A stretch of 34,035 bases of DNA from Anaerolineae bacterium. GTDB lineage: Bacteria > Chloroflexota > Anaerolineae > Aggregatilineales > UBA3940. The DNA is taken from contig JAFGLD010000135.1 of the NCBI GenBank assembly GCA_016928235.1, forward strand, positions 1 to 34,035, written 5' to 3'. The position numbers and the translations under genes were made by a program. The notes beneath the pieces were generated by a model. It searched no databases. It was not told where the DNA came from and saw only the letters and a program-made list of their open reading frames with translations. Positions 30,431-34,035 of this stretch are shown piece after piece. The number at the start of each line of letters is the position of its first letter. The stretch's first letter is position 1.

Positions 30431-30464
30431 GATCACGATCTGATCTCAAACAGATCACGATCTG
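30431..30464. promoter_or_regulatory. Two phased 12-bp repeats
   Basis: GATCACGATCTG occurs at 30431-30442 and 30453-30464, start to start 22 bp, two helical turns. The second copy is centred in a perfect palindrome ACAGATC-AC-GATCTGT (30451-30466 region). It looks like a pair of regulator sites on one face of the DNA, upstream of the HAD gene. Confidence 0.45.
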
Positions 30465-30540
30465 TTGCAAGGTGTTAGCGGTCAATATACAAGAACGCAA
30501 GTGATAAGCTGGCCACTTTTTCATCATTCATTTCATAAGA

Positions 30541-32892
30541 TCAGCCGTCGGGTGTATCGCTACCTGCGTCTTCCGGCTTCTCAATTGGCCGCGCAGTGAC
30601 ATCCCAGACAATGATAGTCCCATCCAACGAGCCCGATGCCAACGACAGGCTGTCCGGGCTGAAAGCGATGGTCTGAACCTCATCGGTATGGGTGGCATAG
30701 CGACTGACACGTGAGCCAACAGCAGCATCCCAGAGAATGACCTTGCCGGGTACGCCGAAATAGCAGGCTTTGCATTCCCTGAAAAATGGATTCTTACCAT
30801 ATGCGGCAGCAATATAGATGCCGTCCGGCGACCAATCCACGTCTACATAGCCCATCTCATGGTATTCTTCGCCATACTCCTCAATGTTGCCATACAGCCA
30901 ACGAACCAATTTGCCGTCGGCCACGTTCCAGATGCCCAGCGTATCCACGTTAAATCCGGCGACGATCTCTCTCCCGTTGGGTGACCAGGCCACACTGTAG
31001 GGGAGCCCCAGGATTCCTTTCAGCGTAGCAACCATCTCGTTTGATTGGACATCCCAGACCAGCACTTCTCCGGAAGGGGATTTGGCCTCCGGATGCTCCC
31101 GATCGTAGCCGGTGTACCAGATGGCGTCCTCTGGGATGGTAGCCACCGCGATCTTTGTCCCGTCAGGTGACCATCTCAAGGCACTGGGGATGACTTTATC
31201 GAGGGTGACGGTGTGTATTTTTTCACCACTCGATGTAAGCAGCACATCGACCTGCCTATCATGCGCGCTTGCCAGCATCGCGCCATCAGGGCTGTAGGTC
31301 AGGAATCCGGATAGCGCCGGACTGCTCTCTACCGACAGGTCGCGGGTATCGATAAAAAGTCCTCCGGATGTTTCCGAGCTAATGGCCAGGGTGGAGCTGC
31401 CGGGCATCCAGTCTATAGTGGTAAGATTAACATGACTTTCAAGCCCCAGCTCTTCCATGCCGAGCAGAGTGCGCGCGGCAGATGATGCGATATCCCAGAC
31501 GGCCACGCCGGGCACCTCCCACCACCCCATCGCCCCGGCTATCGATTTCCCGTCCGGCGACCAGGCAATATCGATAATGGATGATGTTCCCTGGTAGACT
31601 GCGGCCTGCCTGGCCATTGCTCCATCGATGTTCCAGACGACGAGTGTGTTGTGATCGCTGGGATCATATGTATAGTAGAGATGACCGATGACCTGGTTGC
31701 TGCCGGCGTCGAACCCGACCAGTCGCTCGCTGTTGGAGATAGAGCACAACTCTTTGCCGGTGGCTGCTTCGCGCACAACGCTGCGCGTCGACACAATAGA
31801 GCTGGTGGTAACAAACCGCGCACTGTCCGGAGACCACAAAATCGCCTCTTCTGCTTCCTGGAGTGTGTATTTTTCTTCAAGAGTTGCACTATCCCATACA
31901 CGCACCGGCGCGACGAGCTCTCCCCCTTCGTGAGTGGCATTGACAGAAGTTGCAAACATCGAACCGTCCGGCGACCATGTGATATACTGGGCTCCGGTGA
32001 AATCTTTGAGAACGTCACCTGTTTCGACATCCCAGAGATATAAATCGCCAAAAGATGTTGTTGCTAACCACTTACTATCAGGTGACCATGCGATGGTTGT
32101 CCGGCCCTGGCCGTCACCCTTGGCTGGCGACAATGTACGCAGCATCTCGCCTGTTTTTACGTTCCAGATGGCCAGTGTTTCGCCGTCACCTTTGTGACTA
32201 TCCGAGATTGTCCAGGCGTAGGTAGCAGCGACAAGTTGCGCGTCCGGGCTGAAGGAAATGGTGATCTGGTTGTAACCGGGTACGTCCGGCGGCAGCGCGG
32301 CGCGCAGACTCTCCGGCAGTTCCAGTCGATGAATCTCCAGGCCGGTATGCGCTTCAAGAAGGAGAATCGATGAGTCTGACCCGGGTGTTGCAATAATAAA
32401 TCCCTTCGGAGACCACTTCGACGTGGGCGGCAAAGCCAGGGTTGTTGCCAGTGTTCGTCTACCTGTTTGTATATCCCAAATATATCTCCCAATGGCAATC
32501 TGCTCTCCACCCAACAACCAGGTAACCTCTCCACCCGGCCTGGCCTGATTCCACATTGGCTCCAGCGTCGCAAAATCATATACCTGGGCTTCCTTGTCTG
32601 ACCAGACAGCAAAATATCTCCCATCCGGCGAGACCGACGTCGAGATACGCCCAACGCCTAACATGGCCACCGCTCCCTCCGGGAGAATCCCCGAATAGGA
32701 CAACGGCAAAGCAATATCGGACAAATCCTTGTCGGGCGCCGGCGTGGGGGAAGAGGATATTGGAATCACTGCCTGAGCGTTGCTCTGTGTGGACATAGGC
32801 TGGCGAGGTTGAGGGCTGACCGGAATACAGGCTGATACCATCATGCTCATCAGGATGGCCGGCAGTAGTCCGGCATACGGTTTCAGGTTCAT
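30541..32892 (-). CDS. WD40-repeat lipoprotein
   Basis: 783 residues from the ATG at 32892, with TCTGGAGAAAG upstream; the longer frame to 32934 lacks this. The signal peptide MNLKPYAGLLPAILMSMMVS is followed by A-C, a good lipobox. A Ser/Thr/Pro-rich linker leads to at least ten beta-propeller repeats. They are marked by W-S-P-D-G or similar (FAVWSDKEAQVYDF, TIAWSPDSKWLATTSFGDLY, SVAWSPNGREIVAGFNVDTL, TIAFSPDSLSLASGSLDGTI). Two seven-bladed propellers would fit. Such proteins are surface-anchored interaction platforms, frequent in Chloroflexota. No enzyme motif seen; no operon partner. Confidence 0.9.
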   Translation of the reverse strand: MNLKPYAGLLPAILMSMMVSACIPVSPQPRQPMSTQSNAQAVIPISSSPTPAPDKDLSDIALPLSYSGILPEGAVAMLGVGRISTSVSPDGRYFAVWSDKEAQVYDFATLEPMWNQARPGGEVTWLLGGEQIAIGRYIWDIQTGRRTLATTLALPPTSKWSPKGFIIATPGSDSSILLLEAHTGLEIHRLELPESLRAALPPDVPGYNQITISFSPDAQLVAATYAWTISDSHKGDGETLAIWNVKTGEMLRTLSPAKGDGQGRTTIAWSPDSKWLATTSFGDLYLWDVETGDVLKDFTGAQYITWSPDGSMFATSVNATHEGGELVAPVRVWDSATLEEKYTLQEAEEAILWSPDSARFVTTSSIVSTRSVVREAATGKELCSISNSERLVGFDAGSNQVIGHLYYTYDPSDHNTLVVWNIDGAMARQAAVYQGTSSIIDIAWSPDGKSIAGAMGWWEVPGVAVWDIASSAARTLLGMEELGLESHVNLTTIDWMPGSSTLAISSETSGGLFIDTRDLSVESSPALSGFLTYSPDGAMLASAHDRQVDVLLTSSGEKIHTVTLDKVIPSALRWSPDGTKIAVATIPEDAIWYTGYDREHPEAKSPSGEVLVWDVQSNEMVATLKGILGLPYSVAWSPNGREIVAGFNVDTLGIWNVADGKLVRWLYGNIEEYGEEYHEMGYVDVDWSPDGIYIAAAYGKNPFFRECKACYFGVPGKVILWDAAVGSRVSRYATHTDEVQTIAFSPDSLSLASGSLDGTIIVWDVTARPIEKPEDAGSDTPDG

Positions 32893-33023
32893 CTTTCTTT
32901 CTCCAGATGTCAAATAACGCCCGAAAGTGTGCATCGTTAACGGCCAAAGTGTACCCCCCTGAAGGCCGAACTCGCTGCTCCAAAAAGGAACTCACAACAG
33001 TGTTAGGACTCTAACTGAGGGAT

Positions 33024-33057
33024 GTGCTGGGGAGGAGCATATGATCCTCCCCGGCAC
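33024..33057. terminator. Strong stem-loop between WD40 and RHS genes
   Basis: GTGCTGGGGAGGA (33024-33036) and TCCTCCCCGGCAC (33045-33057) pair over 13 positions with one wobble and an 8-nt loop. There is ACGGGTTTT after it on the plus strand; no T-run on the minus strand, where it would follow the RHS remnant. Terminator or palindromic repeat. Confidence 0.45.
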
Positions 33058-33098
33058 ACGGGTTTTCCTCTCTGAACCGTCTGAGATAAACAACACCA

Positions 33099-33930
33099 TC
33101 AGCCGCTCTCCTGGGAAGAAGAAACACTCAGAGGCAAGCTGCTTCCATGCCGAAGCTGGGCACGGCGGGCGCGATAGTGTTGGATGCGTTTGCCGGGTGT
33201 CTGGGGTGCCATCACACGCTCGCCACAGATGCGACAGACGAAAGTCGTCTTTTCGCCCGGGTAGGTGAGCGAGACCCAGTCGCGGACATACTCGGTGGTT
33301 GTCCCCAACACGGTGACGCTGATCAAGTCACCATCACCATTATACCCCGACGTGGCGACCGTCTGCCCGCTCACCTTCAGCTCGATCAGGCGATTGGCGG
33401 CAGCGTAAATGTACTCGTATTGGCCATCGTTGGTGAGATTGCCGTAGGCGTCGTGCTGATAGGCAAACTGGGTCTCGTTGGGATCGCACAGATTGTTGGT
33501 GTTGGCATCGGTGCAGGCGGTGGCGACCTGGTTGGCCCCGTTGTAAGCGTAGAGCGTCGTGCCGGTATCGGGGCGGATCATCTTGAGGATGTTGCCCGCG
33601 TCGTCATAGAAGTACCGCGGAGCCCACCCGATCGAAGCAGGCATAGGTGACGCGCGAGAGGTTATCGTACTAATAGGACCAATGTGCCTCACCGCCATAG
33701 GGCGGCACCGGGACGACCGTAGCCGCCACACAAGTCGAGAACTCCGAGGTGCTGCCGCCGGGATCGGTAGCCGTAGCAGTAACCGACCAGCCCTCCGGCG
33801 CCGCGCCCGATACCAGGATCGAGAAGGTCGCGTTGTCGTCAGCCCCGGTCGTCGCATCGCCGGGCCCATTGTGTGATTGAGTGATTGGATCGCTGACCCA
33901 TCGGCGGCGTTGAGAGACAGAGGCTGTTGT
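33099..33930 (-). pseudogene. Broken RHS/YD-repeat gene fused to an adhesin-like end
   Basis: One minus-strand frame (about 33900-33673) encodes an extracellular-repeat end with TATATDPGGSTSEFSTC and YGGEAHWSY, then a TAG at 33670-33672. Just beyond, YDNLSRVTYACFD continues in that frame. The YD-repeat pattern then shifts frame to RYFYDDAGNILKMIRPDTGT, TQFAYQHDAYGNLTNDGQYE and TVATSGYNGDGDLISVTVLG. It ends at 33099 with a short unusual tail holding C-R-I-C. So there is at least one stop and one frameshift. RHS proteins build large shells that often carry toxic tips; no toxin domain is recognised here. The gene's upstream part is off-window or lost. Confidence 0.7.
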
Positions 33931-33950
33931 TAAGGTGCGAGGTTCATTCT

Positions 33951-34035
33951 AGTACATGCTGGCGGAAGTTCTTCCGCAATGAGTTGCGTGCAGTGGAATT
34001 CATAAGATTGCGGAAGTATTTCCGCCGTGCAGTAC
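33951..34035. repeat. Inverted pair of palindromes at the right edge
   Basis: GCGGAAG-TT-CTTCCGC (33962-33977) and GCGGAA-GTAT-TTCCGC (34010-34025) are each perfect palindromes. Together the flanks 33952-33980 and 34007-34035 form a 29-bp inverted repeat with 7 mismatches, ending GTAC on both sides. It resembles a REP-type doublet or a small mobile element; it may extend past the window. Confidence 0.55.

Overview
The window looks like chromosomal DNA of a Chloroflexota bacterium (Anaerolineae or relatives). This is an inference from gene content: WD40 lipoproteins rich in W-S-P-D-G motifs, a DUF58/transglutaminase pair, a membrane Fe-S oxidoreductase of the ETF:menaquinone type, an F420-type DUF385 reductase, and many palindromic intergenic repeats. 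There are no rRNA or tRNA genes, no CRISPR array and no complete insertion sequence. Base composition drops in accessory patches around 12-12.8 kb, 19-19.7 kb and 21-23 kb.

Region 1 (1-7.5 kb, minus strand) reads as one operon in the order TetR regulator, MFS exporter, DUF385 reductase, and two tandem rifampicin-phosphotransferase-like enzymes, the second cut by the left edge. Two copies of one 16-bp operator sit in front of the TetR and MFS genes. The set suggests a regulated drug or xenobiotic response: export, reduction and phosphorylation. Region 2 (7.5-11.6 kb, plus strand) is a second TetR-controlled export unit: TetR, ABC ATPase and two ABC-2 permeases, with a clear promoter and a different operator. 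An 11-bp tandem repeat lies between the two divergent TetR genes.

Region 3 (11.6-14.1 kb) holds an operator look-alike, an 81-nt imperfect palindrome, an orphan HypA-like zinc-ribbon protein, a candidate structured RNA with its own terminator, and a membrane-anchored endonuclease/exonuclease/phosphatase-family protein. Region 4 (14.1-18.1 kb, minus strand) carries a membrane Fe-S oxidoreductase, a HEAT-repeat protein and a frameshifted small HEAT gene. A divergent pcm gene follows. Two related intergenic elements (13.9 and 19.0 kb) lie on either side of this block.

Region 5 (19.2-23.1 kb, plus strand) has a small SpoIIAA-like protein, a receiver-GAF response regulator, a decayed transposase, a pRiA4b ORF-3-family protein with an extra C-terminal domain, and a YbjN-like protein. 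Region 6 (23.2-27.6 kb, minus strand) is a DUF58 / transglutaminase / DUF3795 operon. Region 7 (27.7-34 kb) has a 121-bp MITE with target-site duplication in front of a divergent Tag-like glycosylase, a small unknown protein, a lipoprotein, a HAD hydrolase, a large WD40 lipoprotein and a broken RHS/YD-repeat gene at the right edge.
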